64,000 nucleotides of DNA from Ditylenchus dipsaci (GCA_004194705.1 SADC01000020.1:186001-250000); one strand, 5' to 3'; numbered from the stretch's first letter, positions 33,373 through 45,578 are shown. Program-made: numbers and translations. Notes: generated by a model from the sequence alone, not told the origin.

Positions 33373-34044
33373 TTAAAGGGGTGGGCTAAATTTTGCGAAA
33401 AATCTATTTGAGCGAATCCAGTCCGATGGACTTAATGGCTTAAAATTCCACCCTGAAACATAGTAAACCAGTCTAAAGCAGTGTTTGGAATGCTCAAAGT
33501 TTGAGCTTCAAACCAGTGTTTACGGTGCTTCAGGGTAGTCTGAGGAGGTTAACGATGTTTCAGGGTGGAATTCTAAGCAATAGGACTGGATCCGCTCAAT
33601 CGATTTTCGGCGAAAAGTTTACTCCACGCCCTTAAGTGAATCCACAAAAACCAATATTCTGGCCTCTCGACAACTCTGGAGTGCGTCCAAAGTCATTTGG
33701 TCTTTGCCCACCTTGAATTTCTTACAGAAATGACCAAATCACATGAAAAGTTGTTGATTTCGTGATGAGAATCAAATTTGGGACAGAAATAAGAAAATCT
33801 GGAACAATAAAAAGTACTTTGAGACAGAAAGAAGTAAGTTTGCGACATTTGAAATTTGGGACAAAAAGGTAGATAATTTGGGACGAAAAAAGTTTAACCA
33901 CTTTGAGACTTATTTCTAAAATTTCACGTCGAAATATTATTTTTTGGCAGCAAAAGACCAATAAGCACTAGATAAAATAGTATATTCTTGCTAAAATACG
34001 CTAGAAATGTACTTCCTTTTTAGCAAATGTACTTCTAATAAAAA

Positions 34045-34330
34045 TGGGCGCTAGTAGCGATTCGAAAATCTATAGAACAAATGGGCGCTAGTAGCAAATA
34101 CCCTACCAAGAATCGGACCTTTTAAAATTGCTGTAACTACTTCTTGGAACAACAAGTTTAGGCTTAGCCCTTAGGCTTGAGGGTAGGCCAGCGTACGGAA
34201 GTTGTGACTAATAAAGAGTTTGCGCACATTTTCCGGGGTCTAGGACATAAATTTGGGTACTTTTTACTAAAGTAAAAAAATTGAAAATCGTTGGGGGGGG
34301 GGGGGTGGTGGTTGATATTCGCTACTAGGG
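34045..34330. repeat. Dispersed repeat, GGCCAGCGTACGGAAGTTGT family (four copies)
   Basis: Contains GCGCTAGTAGC, AACAACAAGTTTAGGCTTAG, GGCCAGCGTACGGAAGTTGT and a poly-G run. Other copies: about 43370-43545 (reverse), 57810-58070 and 59935-60420. Ends are ragged; no coding capacity. Confidence 0.75.
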
Positions 34331-34745
34331 TCAAATTTTGAAATCAAAGTTATGTTTCAAGGGCTTGCATTTTTATAACTTTTTACTATTCTGTGAGCTG
34401 TGTTGTAAGTTGTCCTAGAAACAAAATATTTCTTTCTTGAAAGACAACAAATTCTCATGTTTGAAAAATACTTTAAATCACTTTGCTCCACACACTCACA
34501 TACAGTTTAGAGAGAAAAGACAAACATTAATCCTCAGTTACAATGTAAAAAAAGTAGTAGAATATTAGTGCCTGGGATAGAGCTGTCGCTCAATGTGTTA
34601 CGGTCAAATAAGGCTGTTGTTACAAGAAATTGCTCTAGGATAAGAAAAAAGAAGGGAAAGAAAAATAATAATAAATAGCAAGTTCAATCCAACTCCAACC
34701 ATTATAAAATGAATTTTATATAATTTTTTAACAATAATAGTTTTG

Positions 34746-37700
34746 TCAAATCCTGGTCATATAATAGTAATTTAATGAGGGTCGTTGGAACAACATCCAC
34801 TTGGTGTTCGGTGGATTGGAGGGTATGGATGAAGCGGGAAACATGGAAGATCTTTTAAGTGGTGGTGGCTGGATTAACCTCCTGGTACCGCCAATTCCTC
34901 CCGACCCACTTCCTCCGCCGCTAGTGAAACCGGCATTGTCCTGAAAATGGAGTTATTCAATAAGGGAATATGGATGACGAATTTCAAAATAAATTTCGCG
35001 TTGGATCTTGCATTTTGGACTCTTGAGGCTCAAATTTACCTAGCATAACACTTTTATTTATTTTTGTTGTTGTCTTCTTGTGGGGCAAAATATGTCAGGA
35101 AACACAACTTCTGAATTTTGAAGCGCCTTTTGTCTGATAAAGTATATACAGGGTGTGTCAAGAGATATGCCCCATTTTGAATGGGTTCAACTTTTTCTCC
35201 AGACCGAATTCCGAGTTTCTGTAAATGCAGAAAGACTCAGTCTGATCTAACATTTTTTTGGTACATAACGTCAAAAACACGATTTTCGTTGGTCCCTTAG
35301 TGGTTTGGGCCTGACGCATCCAGAGGCCACCAACAGACCAGGACCTAAACCATAGAGGGGAGCAAGCGGAAATCGTGTTTTTGAAGTTATATACCAAAAA
35401 AATTGTTTCACCGAGCTAAGTCTTTCTGCGTTTACGAAAATTTGGAATTCAATCTGGAAAAAAGTTATGGCCATTCAAAAATGGGCAAATTTCTTGACAC
35501 ACCCTGTAGAATAAAAAAATCGAAATCCAACCTGTGATCCCTGTTTCCCCTGTGAATTTCGGCCACTTTCAAATGGACATAACTTTTTTTTTCTTCATGA
35601 AAAATGCCAGTAAGGTGAAGGGAGATTGTTTTTAATACTTATTAGCAAAGGACTTCCAGTTATTGCGCACAAAATATATACCGTATATTCTATTGTATTC
35701 ACCCACGGGTTATTATTTTCAACCCTCAAATTTAATCATTTTTTAACCCATAAAAGGTTAGAAAATTTTTAGGTCGATTTCGGTCGATTTTTCGGTGCTC
35801 AACAAAATTTAAAAAGTGTAATTATTTGAGATCATGGTGATTAAGAAAACGCAAAAAACAGATTTGCGAAATGTAAACTCTAGGCTGAGATATAGGGTCC
35901 TTGGGGTGGGTAACTATTAAAGAGTGGGTAATTAGTAGAGAATATACGGTATCTTGAGACGTCTAGAATATGTTTAGAATAAAAAAGCGATTGATTAAGT
36001 ACTCTAGTTCTTTGCAGCCCATATTAAAACTGTTTTATCTGTTATAATTATTTATCCTTAATATTTTCGAGCAGTGAGTTCTGTGGGTTCCTCGTTCAAC
36101 GTATTTACTTTTACGACTTGTAACAATTTCTATTAACAAAATCACAACCAGAGCCCGTATTCAGGGCGCAAATCGACAGAAAATAAGATAGATTTTCGGG
36201 CCGATTTCGGAACCGATAATCGGACCGATTTTGGGACAACTGTTCCATTTTGAACCGATTTTAAATTTGCTGTTTCTAGTGGGAATCAGTGTTCTCAATA
36301 GTCAGAGGCAGAATGGAAAGTCAGAATGAAATTTAAAAATTCTGACAGTCAGAAAGCGCGGGAAATTTTTCTGACTGTCAGAAATGAGAGTCAGAAAAAA
36401 AATCGATCAGATCACGCTGTTTTTTCCCTGTCTGATCGTCATTTCTGAGAGTCAGAAAGAGTCTGACAGTCAGAATAATTTCCCGCGCTTTCTGACTGTC
36501 AGAATTTTTGAATTTCATTCTGACTTTCCATTCTGCCTCTGACTATTGAGAACACTGGTGGGAATCGAACTTTCGAGCCTCAACTTATTGCTAGAAGCTT
36601 TAGCCACTCGGCTATTGGTGCACTATCAGGTCTTCAAGCATTTTGAGCCTATACCGTATTTCCTCTAATTAGAGCCCATGCTCCATTAAGCGACCGTGTT
36701 CTAATAAGTGCCATGCTGAAGGAAGGTCGAAAAATAAGCGCCCATGCTCTAATAAGCGCCCATGCTTCAATAAGCTCCCGTCCTACTCCATTTTGGTCAA
36801 TTTATTTTTGGCTTAACACTCTATTTGGGTTTGCTCTTTTGTTTTTTGGACTTAAGGTGTTTTTATATAATAAACGTTGAACAAAAAAGGTCTATTTTTG
36901 GTGCCAATTGTCGTTATAGTTTTTTCTCAGCGCTGTCAGCTCCGATAGGTTGAAATATAAGCGCATATGCTGTAATCATACCTGCACGGGCGCCGGCGCC
37001 GGCTAAAAAATCTTAACAGTCGGGCGCCGGCGCCACTTCAGCTGCGGCGCCGACGCCGGCGCCTGAATGTTGAGATTTCAGCTGTCTTGACAATGTTTTA
37101 GTAAACAGCTATGTTGACAGCCGGCAGAAAAGCTCCACTGGCCCAGTACTTTTAAAAAGCAAAACAATGCTTGTTTATAACCGCAACATGATAAATTTTT
37201 AATTTCTCATAATTGTTGCTATTCCTAATACAAAAAATTCCTATTTAAAAACATAAATGTTAGATTAGTCTTTGTTACATTCTATTATTTTATTTTCAAA
37301 AATGGCTTGATGCCGGCGCCTGGCGCCGTATTTCCTTTTTTAGGCGTCGGCGCCGGCGCGGCGCCGACGCCCGGCGCCGAATTAATTGTGGCGCCGGCGC
37401 CGGCGCCCGGCGCCGATTTTTAGTAGACCCGGCGCCTGGGTCGGCGCCCGGCGCCGGTTTTTCTCAGCGTGCAGGTATGGCTGTAATATGCGCCCATGTT
37501 CTAACAAGCGCCCATGCTGGAGGGAGGTCGAAAAATAAGCGCCCATGGGCTCTTTTTAGAGGAAATACGATATGCTAGATTTGGGTGTCATATCATATTC
37601 GCGTTTAGGTGTACAGAATTCCATGCTTACCGTATTTCTTCTAATACACCGACACCCTCTAATAAACCGACACCTTCTAATGAACCGACACCCTAGAAGA

Positions 37701-39496
37701 AGGTTGAAAAATAAACCGACACCTTCCAATTAACCGACACCCTGAATTTTTTTTTCAAAAACTTTTAGTTTATGACGACAAATTTTTCGTAGCTCATTGA
37801 TCCAGTATTTCGTTAATGATTGTTTTTTGTTGATGTGTTCGTTGAATGGTTCCTAATTTATTTATTTATTTCAGTAAATCTATTGATCAAATTCAAGAAA
37901 ACTATGAAAGCGAAGAATCCATAGAGAAGACAACCAACGAACTATTTCCAGAAAGCGCAAGGCCTACTCAACCGAATAAAAGTTCACAGTAATTAAGCAC
38001 GCAAAGCAAATCTCAAATAAATTCGGTAGCAAAAAATTCAACATCAGTCGATTGACGGTCAATTGACGGTGCTGTAAAAAAAATCGATTAAAAATCGATT
38101 GACGGTGCTGGTCTTTGGCCGCGAAGCGGCCAAAGACCAGCACACTCCACATTGCAATGGATTGGGGTGAAAAAAGATCTATTAGAATCTATTTGGAGCA
38201 TCTTTTCAATTTATAAATTTACCTCAGAGGAATTAGCCATAAATAAATTTACCTACCGCTTATTTACTTATCGAAAAGGGACAGAATTTATGTTTCAAAA
38301 CCCACACATTTAAGTCCGTCCTAACATTGGCTGGCTCACCCTGTACCTAAGGTTACGCCTAAGTATAAAAAAATAAATTGTTTTGATAAAATATAAGACA
38401 TTTAAAAAAATTGCTGTAGCGAGTCGTTGTAGCGAGTTGAATGTGTAGCGAGTCGTTGTAGCGAGTCGCATGTGTAGCGAGTCGTTGTAGCGAGTCATTT
38501 GTTGTAGCGAGTTGTTGCTATACCCGTGCCGAAGAGGACGGAGAATAATTTGCGGTCTGTTCTTTGGTTTATTGGTCACATGTTTAATTTATTTGTATGA
38601 ACTTCAGAGAATGAACTTCAAATATAATCCCAATTCGTTTGAAACATTTGTTAATTGTTTGTTGGGGTTACTAATAAAAAAAAATTGACATGCTTCTGCT
38701 CAAAAAAATTTCGATGAGGTCGATAAATAAACCGACAACCTCTAATAAACCGACACCTTCTAATAAACCGACACCCTAGAGAAAGGTTGAAAAATAAACC
38801 GACATGTCGGTATATTAGAAGAAATACGGTAATTCAATGCATTCAATTTATAACCAACAAAACAGACAAAACATAAGCGAATCAAAACATATACTTGTTC
38901 AATTGATCGACAATTTTTTTATTCTTTCGGCAGTCCATGTCCATCTCTTCCAAAAGTAATCTCCTCCACAAAAGCCGGTAAAACAAGCTGCATAAGAAAT
39001 AATAAAACAAGTGGCACAAAAGACGGTAGAGAAATTGGTACAACAAACGATAAAACAATCGGCAAAACAAGCGGTACAAAAAATCTGTTACAAAATCGGT
39101 ACGAAATCGGTACAAAAATCGGTTCCAAAATCGGACCGATTTTTTACTTTTTTGCGCCCTGAATACGGGCTCAGGGGGCTGAGGGGGACTGGTCAAAAAC
39201 GAAAGTCCTCAATAAATCGCCTTGGTTCCCATAGGCGATTTTCACGACAAGTCTGCCCTAGCCGACCTTTGTAGGAATATTGTAAGAATGAAAAGTTTGG
39301 GCTCAAAAGCTTCTCCTTGGCAATCGGATTTTTATCGCACTGAAAATATACTCACCTCATCATCTGCAAAATTGACAGCATTGTATTGATTGGGAGCTCC
39401 ACCAGGGGCAAAATTTGTGCTCTTTAGATCAAACTCAAAGCTCTGGCAGAGGTTGAGAAGTGTCAAGGCCAAGGCTAACACAGTGATTTGTTGCAT
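34746..39496 (-). CDS. Small secreted Gly/Pro-rich protein, two exons, unknown family
   Basis: Exon 1 (39496-39356): MQQITVLALALTLLNLCQSF, a good signal peptide, then an acidic/Asn stretch ending NFADDE; donor GTGAGT. Exon 2 (34940-34746): acceptor CATTTTCAG, then DNAGFTSGGGSGSGGIGG, a Pro-rich basic middle (RRLIQPPPLKRSS) and a tail ending YYYMTRI, stop at 34746-34748. Both junctions are phase 0 and the frame is open throughout, giving 111 residues. A TATA box lies about 90 bases upstream of the ATG. The 4.4-kb intron is almost entirely nested MITEs. No family recognised; a matrix, cuticle or peptide-precursor role is only a guess. Confidence 0.6.
35149..35506. mobile_element. TA-flanked MITE with CAGGGTGTGTCAAG ends
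   Basis: CAGGGTGTGTCAAGAGATAT at left, CTTGACACACCCTG at right, TA on both sides; long imperfect arms (GGTCCCTTAGTGGTTTGGGC near the centre). Tc1/mariner-like by target site. Confidence 0.75.
35679..35951. mobile_element. TACCGTATT-family MITE
   Basis: TACCGTATATTCTATTGTAT at left and AGTAGAGAATATACGGTA at right. Confidence 0.75.
36287..36557. mobile_element. hAT-type MITE with perfect 8-bp duplication
   Basis: CAGTGTTCTCAATAGTCAGA at left, exact inverse at right, close to the canonical hAT end CAGTGTTTCTCAA. Target duplication GTGGGAAT at 36279-36286 and 36558-36565. The 271-bp body is nearly a complete palindrome (TTCTGACTGTCAGAAA arms). Confidence 0.9.
36566..36640 (-). ncRNA. tRNA-like relic beside the hAT MITE
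   Basis: On the - strand TAGCCGAGTGGCTAAAGC resembles a tRNA-Ser/Leu A box and AGTTCGATTCCCAC a B box, at tRNA spacing. The stems are poor and the 3' side was broken by the MITE, so this looks like a decayed tRNA-derived SINE or tRNA pseudogene. Confidence 0.35.
36652..37571. mobile_element. TACCGTATT-family element split by a GGCGCC-rich MITE
   Basis: TACCGTATTTCCTCTAATTA at left and AGAGGAAATACGATA at right, with many CCCATGCTCTAATAAGCG subterminal repeats on both sides of the insertion. Confidence 0.75.
36977..37479. mobile_element. GC-rich hAT-like MITE with perfect 8-bp duplication
   Basis: Ends CATACCTGCACG and CGTGCAGGTATG; duplication GCTGTAAT at 36969-36976 and 37480-37487. Both halves consist of GGCGCCGGCGCC-type repeats around an AT-rich middle. 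Confidence 0.85.
37875..37992 (+). pseudogene. Possible captured 3' terminal exon, unknown gene
   Basis: After a good acceptor (TTATTTATTTCAG) a 38-codon open stretch rich in Glu, Ser, Asn and Gln (IDQIQENYESEESIEKTTNE) ends at TAA. Composition is coding-like and unlike its transposon surroundings. It lies inside the 37628-38831 element. No homologue recognised and no upstream exon seen. Confidence 0.3.
38105..38143. repeat. Perfect hairpin, 18-bp arms
   Basis: GTGCTGGTCTTTGGCCGC, loop GAA, exact reverse complement. Much more GC-rich than the surroundings. Confidence 0.85.
38415..38522. repeat. GTAGCGAGTCGTT minisatellite
   Basis: About seven copies of TGTAGCGAGTCGT/TGTAGCGAGTTGA-like units of 13-16 bases. 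Confidence 0.85.
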
Positions 39497-39584
39497 AACT
39501 GAAGTGGTGGTAGTAGGTGATAACTATAGCAAATATTTTTTCCCAAATGTGTCTAAAATTGGACTTATTACAAATCAGTAGCAG

Positions 39585-39590
39585 TTTATA
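39585..39590 (-). promoter_or_regulatory. TATA box of the two-exon secreted protein gene
   Basis: TATAAA on the - strand, about 90 bases upstream of the ATG at 39496. Confidence 0.35.
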
Positions 39591-39909
39591 TTCTTTTCAA
39601 TAACCACAATTAACATGCGAAAAGGTAGCCGCAAAGTACAAATTCATAAAAATGCTATCAAGCGTTTTAATCGGCCAGACAACACATACAATTAGACCAA
39701 TTAGCAGCCGGAAAGGATAATCAGCTAAGCCATTGTTGAATACACGGAATATATATTTTTTTGCATGAAATATGCATTTATGTCTTAAATTAAGGCTTTA
39801 ATCAAGTTAATTTATTAATGGTTTAATGCACGCAACCCATCAGAAGAGGTTGACCTATAAAATTTTGTCTTTCCGGTACCAAGTTCAATAGTCCGGTTGG
39901 ATTCCAGGT

Positions 39910-40341
39910 ACAAATACAATCCAAACTCTCACTATCGCTAATCCAAAGGTTCGTTCCCGCCTAGGTTCGGCACTTTTTACCTCGATTTTTTAAAGTTTTC
40001 TTTTTTTCTGTTTTGACAGTCTGGCTGCGAATTTCGTCAGGATTCCGATTTTGCCAGTCGTTTTAGCGAAAGAAAAATTTTTTGAACTTAAAAAGTCAAA
40101 AAAACTCCCATTAACGTAATGCTTTTTGTAAAATTTCGTCCCGTTAATGGAGTTTTTGCTTTTTTAAGGCCAAAAAATTTTCTTTCACTAAAATGATTGG
40201 CAAAATCGAAATGCTGATGATATTTGCAGCCAGACTGTCAAAACAAATAAAAGAAAATTCTTTAAAAATCGAGGTGAAAAAGTGTCGCACCTTAGGCGGG
40301 AGCGAACTTTTGGGGGCTATGTTAAGTGGGAGTTTTGACTG
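39910..40341. mobile_element. Decayed pogo-like MITE
   Basis: Right end GGGAGTTTTGACTG followed by TA; inner arms GTTCGTTCCCGCCTAGG at left and GGCGGGAGCGAACTTTTGGG at right. The left terminus has diverged. Confidence 0.65.
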
Positions 40342-40869
40342 TACCAACTTCGGAAATTATCTTTTGGAATAGAATAACTAGATAATGATTCCGACAGATG
40401 CAGTGATGCTATTTCCATACAGCCATTGAAGAAAAAAGAGAACAGTACAAAAAGTGTTCTTCCAAAAAAGAAGGCCAGTTTCAAAAGATCTTTTCAACTA
40501 ATCCATTTATGAAAAAACAATTAGAAGAGATAGAGGGTTGTTTCATCTAAATCATCAATTTTTTTGCTTCTTAAAAAGTCTATTTTAGAAAACTATTAAA
40601 AGCACAAGTATAATTTTTAAATATTTTCAATAGGTATAAAAATAATAAAAGCTAGATGTTATAAAAAGCGTATTTAATTTTGAAAAACATCCAATTAACG
40701 TAGGCGTAATATTTACGAAGGTTTCTCAGGCTTAAAAATGTGCTAATGACAGATCTCTGTCTCCAGCAATGACTGCCGGTGTCTTGTTTACTAACGAGAA
40801 TTTTTGTGCAGCCTATCAGAATCTTTAAAAAACTATATGCGTTACAGATCTGGGTGGAACTCGCCATGT

Positions 40870-42880
40870 GAAAATGGATATGGATTTTTTCTGGTGCAAA
40901 AAGATTTTTTTTGTTGCAAAAAAAATTTGGCGCAAAAAAGCTCTTTTTCGGTGCAAATCGAATTTTTTTTGGTGCAAAAAGATTTTATTTTGGTGCAAAT
41001 CGCCGTGGTGCAAATTGAATTTTTTTCGGTGCAAATAATTTTCTTTTTGGTGCAAATAAAATTGTTTTTGGTGCAAATCGTATTCTTTCTGGATGATATT
41101 TTTTTGCCCGTATAATACTCTTTTTCGCCCATCGCATATTTTTTTCTGCCTGTAGATTTTAAAATTTTGCGGAAATTCAAATTTTATGGTCAGAAAACGA
41201 CTTGGTTTGCTCAGAATCCCACCCTGAAATGGCCAAGTTGGTTTTTTGAAAGTTTATTGAAGGGGGAGCAAACTTATTGCGAAAATTCGATTGCGCGCAT
41301 CAGAATCCCTTTTTGATTGGCTCAATCTCTTAGAATCTGAATTCTACCATTCAAAACGACCTATATTATTGAGTGAGGGTGCCTAAATACTAGTTGGTAG
41401 TAGTTTTGAAGGGTGAGGTATACTTCATATACGCATTGCTTAAGTCACAGGTTTGACTACCACTGTCTGCACACCTTTTTTCTCCTTTTATTTGCAAGTT
41501 TGTGTCAAAATGATCCTCACACCCTTGACTATCCAGCAAGATCATCAGAGCAAGCTTTCACACTGCTGAAGTTTGTATTCAGGCTGAAGTAGGCTCGATT
41601 TCCGAAAATCGACGGTTTTCAGGGTTTTATTCAATTAGTTACATTGAAATTTTCTGACTTTTTTTTTTTCACAAGTTACACTTTTTATACACCGAAATGT
41701 GGTCAAGAATATAGGCTTTCATTTGAGCTATCAAACAGAAAGAAGTAAGCATGAAGTTGAAGCTAAAATTCAAAAAAATATCCAACGATTTCCAATTCCA
41801 TGCACTTTCCAATTCCATTTCATCCCACCCAGGCTGTCACCAAAATTTTCGATATTGTTCTGGAACTGACGTTTTTTGCAATTTTTATTTAGATAATCAT
41901 TAACAACCTTTAACTCAAAATGTAGCCCTGCTTCTTGGCGTCATTTTCAGTATATCACTGTAAATGATCATGTAAATTAAAACTGCGAAAAAACCTCAGT
42001 GCCAAAATAATACCGAAATCCTACTCCTCAAAAGTATTCTATCCTTCTTTGGTCAAACCTTCGCTAGCTACCTTGTTTTTCTGTGGTGATTTTGGTTTGT
42101 TAAAATTTTTATCTGATTCACCATTAAATTCTAACTCTAGAAAGTCACTAAACGCGGAGGTGAATAAATAAATAAAATTCGTGTAGGTTCACGCTATACA
42201 AATTTAATACGCATCATTGTGGGTGGTTTTCTTTCATTCTGATGGTCATTCGCTTCAATTCGCAAAATTGAGGCAGTTTCTGACCGCAAAGCAGTGCTGT
42301 TAATGATTGCAATCTATTTCTCGACAGTTTTTGACTCTAGAAGTCAGTGAACTAAATTAATAATAATAAGATGTGCGCCTAGCGGAATGAACACTGTCAA
42401 TTTAGGGCGATGCGTATATAAAATGTAACCCCTTCCCCATCGAGTGCTTCTAAATGCTAGAATTCAGATTCTAAGAGATTGAGCCAATCAAAAAGGGATT
42501 CTGATGCGCGCAATCGAATTTTCGCAATAAGTTTACTCCCCTTCAATAAACTTTCAAAAAACCAACTTGGCCATTTCAGGGTGGGATTCTGAGCAAACCA
42601 AGTTCTTTTCTGAGCATAAAATTTGAATTTCCGAAAATTTTAAAAATCTACAGGCAGAAAAAAATATGCGATGGGCGAAAAAGAGTATTATACGTGCAAA
42701 AATATATTATCCAGAAAGAATACGATTTGCACCAAAAAGAATTCAATTTGCACCACGGCGATTTGCACCAAAATAAAATCTTTTCGCACCAAAAAAGATT
42801 CAATTTGCACCAAAAAAAATCTTTTTGCATCAAAAGTAAATTTTTTTGCACCAGAAAAAATCATATCCTGTGAAAATTGA
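40870..42880. mobile_element. Foldback element with GGTGCAAA minisatellite arms
   Basis: Arms of about 480 bases: left 40870-41350, right 42460-42880 inverted. The outer part of each arm is a tandem of GGTGCAAATnGnATTnTTTT units; the inner part shares CCACCCTGAAATGGCCAAGT and TCTCTTAGAATCTGAATTCT. About 1.1 kb between the arms has no recognised gene. Confidence 0.75.
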
Positions 42881-43694
42881 CGCAGCTCATTCATCTTAAC
42901 ATTCGGTAAGCGCCAATAGCCGAAAAGTTGCACAAGGCGTACATGTGCTTGTTTAGGGGTCCCCCACCTCCTGATTCATGAGATTTGTCATTTTTGGGAT
43001 TCTAAGTCTTATTTTTTTAGAATTAAGTCAAAACCTTAGCAGGAAAAGACAAATAAGCATTGGATAAAATAGCAAATTTTGGGAAATTTTCTAAAATGTC
43101 GTTATTTTAAGAAAGTGTCATTATTTTAAATAAAATATCTGGGAGCAATGCACAGGAATGACTTTTATTTAGGCGGGCCAAGATCATGTTTAACCACTTT
43201 TTCACACGTTTTTGTCTGTGAAACATGCAGAAAACGTATTTTCAGGTCCCGAAAGAGCATTTTGGAAAACAACTTTCGACCAAATTTTGAAATTATGGAC
43301 CCTAGTAGCGAAAACCCCCTCCTAAAAATTTTCCTTCTAGAACCTAAGTAAAAAGTTCCCCAATTCATGTCTCTGACCCAGAAAAAAATGCGTAATATAG
43401 TTATTAGTCACAACTTCCGTACGCTGGCCCACCCCCAAGCCTAACTGCTAAGCCTAAACTTGTTGTTTGCAAGGGTAGTTACAGCAATTTTTATAAAAAA
43501 AATGTTTAGGCGGGTATTTGCTAGTAGCGCCAAATTATGATTTCAGGGACTAAGGTAAAACATCTCATGTAAGAGTATTTCTTACCATTTGGTCCCTGGA
43601 AGTGCACAACAAGGCCTTTATATGCATTTTAATTATGAGTCTTGCCCAGGAAAGTGAAGTGAAATATCTAAAAAAAATCTGGTGGTTTCAGATA

Positions 43695-44214
43695 CAGTCG
43701 ACTCCTCCGTTAACATAATGGCAAAAAGTTTGTTCCCGATGGGTCTGACACTTTTTTTAACCCAATCTTCAAAGTCTTTTGCCTTTTATTTTTCGACAGT
43801 CTGGTTCCAAATACAGTCATCTCTCGATAATCCGTCACTCGCTAGTCCGTCATTCTTGATTATCCGTTACCCACGGCCGGTCCAAGGGGTGACGGATTAT
43901 CGAGAGTTGACTGTATTGCAAGAAATCAGATTTTGCCGATCGTTTTTGCAAAAGAAAAAATTCTGGAATTTAAAGGGCAGACTCTCTCGTAACGATATTT
44001 TCACAAAAACGTTATGTTAATGAGACAGTCTGCCCTTTAAATTCCATAATTTTTTTTCTTTTGCAAAAACGATTGGCAAAATTGGAATGCTTGCGATATT
44101 TGGGACCAGAATGTCGAATAAGGAAAAGTAAAATACTTTAAAAATTGAGTTAAAAAACGACAGACCCGAGGCGAAAACGAACTTTTTGCCATTATGTTAA
44201 CAGGAGAGTCGACT
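43695..44214. mobile_element. pogo-like MITE interrupted by a second one
   Basis: CAGTCGACTCCTCCGTTAAC at left, GTTAACAGGAGAGTCGACTT at right; inner arms share ATAATGGCAAAAAGTT. Confidence 0.75.
43814..43913. mobile_element. 100-bp pogo/Tigger MITE nested in the previous element
   Basis: CAGTCATCTCTCGATAATCC at left, GGATTATCGAGAGTTGACTG at right, TA on both sides. Ends match the CAGT..A.CTCGATAATCCG pattern of pogo/Tigger elements. Confidence 0.85.
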
Positions 44215-44971
44215 TCAGTAAAATGCATCATGCACTCTAACTAGAGCAATTAAAAATTGCCTTTCCAAAAAATTTTTATATAACCCACGCTGCAAGTCTC
44301 AAACTTGCAAAATAAAAAATCTGCACAAAAACTAAAAGTTAGCAAAACGCAATGGCATAAATGCCACTCCCTTCAAATCTTTGATGCAGAAACAGGAGTA
44401 GTAAATTGTTTTGTGCCAGATACCCCAAAATAACAACAACAGCAAATAGCCGACAATTATTGCCTTTGCTCTGCAGATTTGCCCACCCATTTCCGACCAA
44501 AATTCAAGGCTCGCAAGAGCCAATATAGATTGTCAAAAGGCCTTTAAATTTACATAGTTCTGCTACACAAGCGTAAAGTTAAAATCCTTATAGCAAATTT
44601 ACAAATAGATATGAATGGAGGCAAAAAAATGATAAGAGCGCCTTCTACAGTGTAGCCAGGCAGCACCATAAATGATGGTGGTAATGAAAAATAATCAAAT
44701 TAAAATTGAATCAAAACTGTTTGATGGATTACAGACTCTCATTTTTTCTGTTCTAATCTCAACTCCAAAATTCACGCTAGAAATACCAATTGAAACCCAT
44801 TAAAAATGCTTTAGCTGCTTCATATTTTCATAAAAACCTTCTGAGACACTTGATTAGCTACAGATGGCACACTATTATTTAGCTAAATTCAGGCAAAGCT
44901 TGTTTTGCAGCAAATACAAACGAGTATTTCTCGGTGTTTTTTGTCGTAAATTTTTTATTTTTACATCAGCA

Positions 44972-45160
44972 TGCAGCCCGAAATTTTTAATTTCTAATAA
45001 GCCATCAACTGACTCGATGTAGTTATGAGAACTTTGAGAAATACCTGTTTTATGCAACAACTCTTGTTTCTTAAAAACAGATATTTCTCAAACTTTTCAT
45101 TACTACATCGAGTCAGTTGATACTTCATTAGAAACTAGAGATTCCATGCTGTATGTAGCT
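44972..45160. repeat. Long hairpin, about 85-bp arms
   Basis: CATCAACTGACTCGATGTAG and TTTGAGAAATACCTGTTTT at left pair with inverses at right; short loop at about 45058-45075. Confidence 0.7.
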
Positions 45161-45578
45161 ACATAATTGTTCTTTGACAGAACTATCTCACAAAAAACTT
45201 TCCTGTGAAAAATGGGTTGTATCATTTATGTTTCCTTATTCTATTACGTTACTTTCATACGTCCACCAAGTGTATTATTCAGCCCCTGTAGTCCTGGTCA
45301 GGTGGATTACACCTGGATAGCTCGAAAAATAATATTTAATCAAACCAAAAAACGAATTATGCTATCATATGTAAAATCGTGTCAGAAATTTGGTTTGTTA
45401 AGACCAAAATCCCGATTTTACAGACCCAACCCCAAAACCCGGAAAATATACTCTGGTAGGTGGTCGGGTAAGTGGTTATCGGGCGGCACAGAATTGATCC
45501 ACACACGAATTGATCCACACTTTTCAAATTCACGCATTTAAAAGAAGGAGGAATTTAAATTTTTAGTCTAAACCAACC

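Larger units (their letters stand above)
37628..38831. mobile_element. TACCGTATT-family element with CCGACACC subterminal repeats
   Basis: TACCGTATTTCTTCTAATAC at left and GTATATTAGAAGAAATACGG at right; both ends carry CTCTAATAAACCGACAC repeats. The middle holds a coding-like terminal exon, a perfect hairpin and a minisatellite. Confidence 0.8.

Noticed and set aside
38882..39274. Overlapping 70-104-codon frames on both strands
   Set aside because: Caused by an imperfect 12-base AATCGGTACAAA repeat; no coding evidence.
44332..44523. 63-codon - strand frame with a hydrophobic segment
   Set aside because: Plausible single membrane exon, but no splice partners, promoter or family match.
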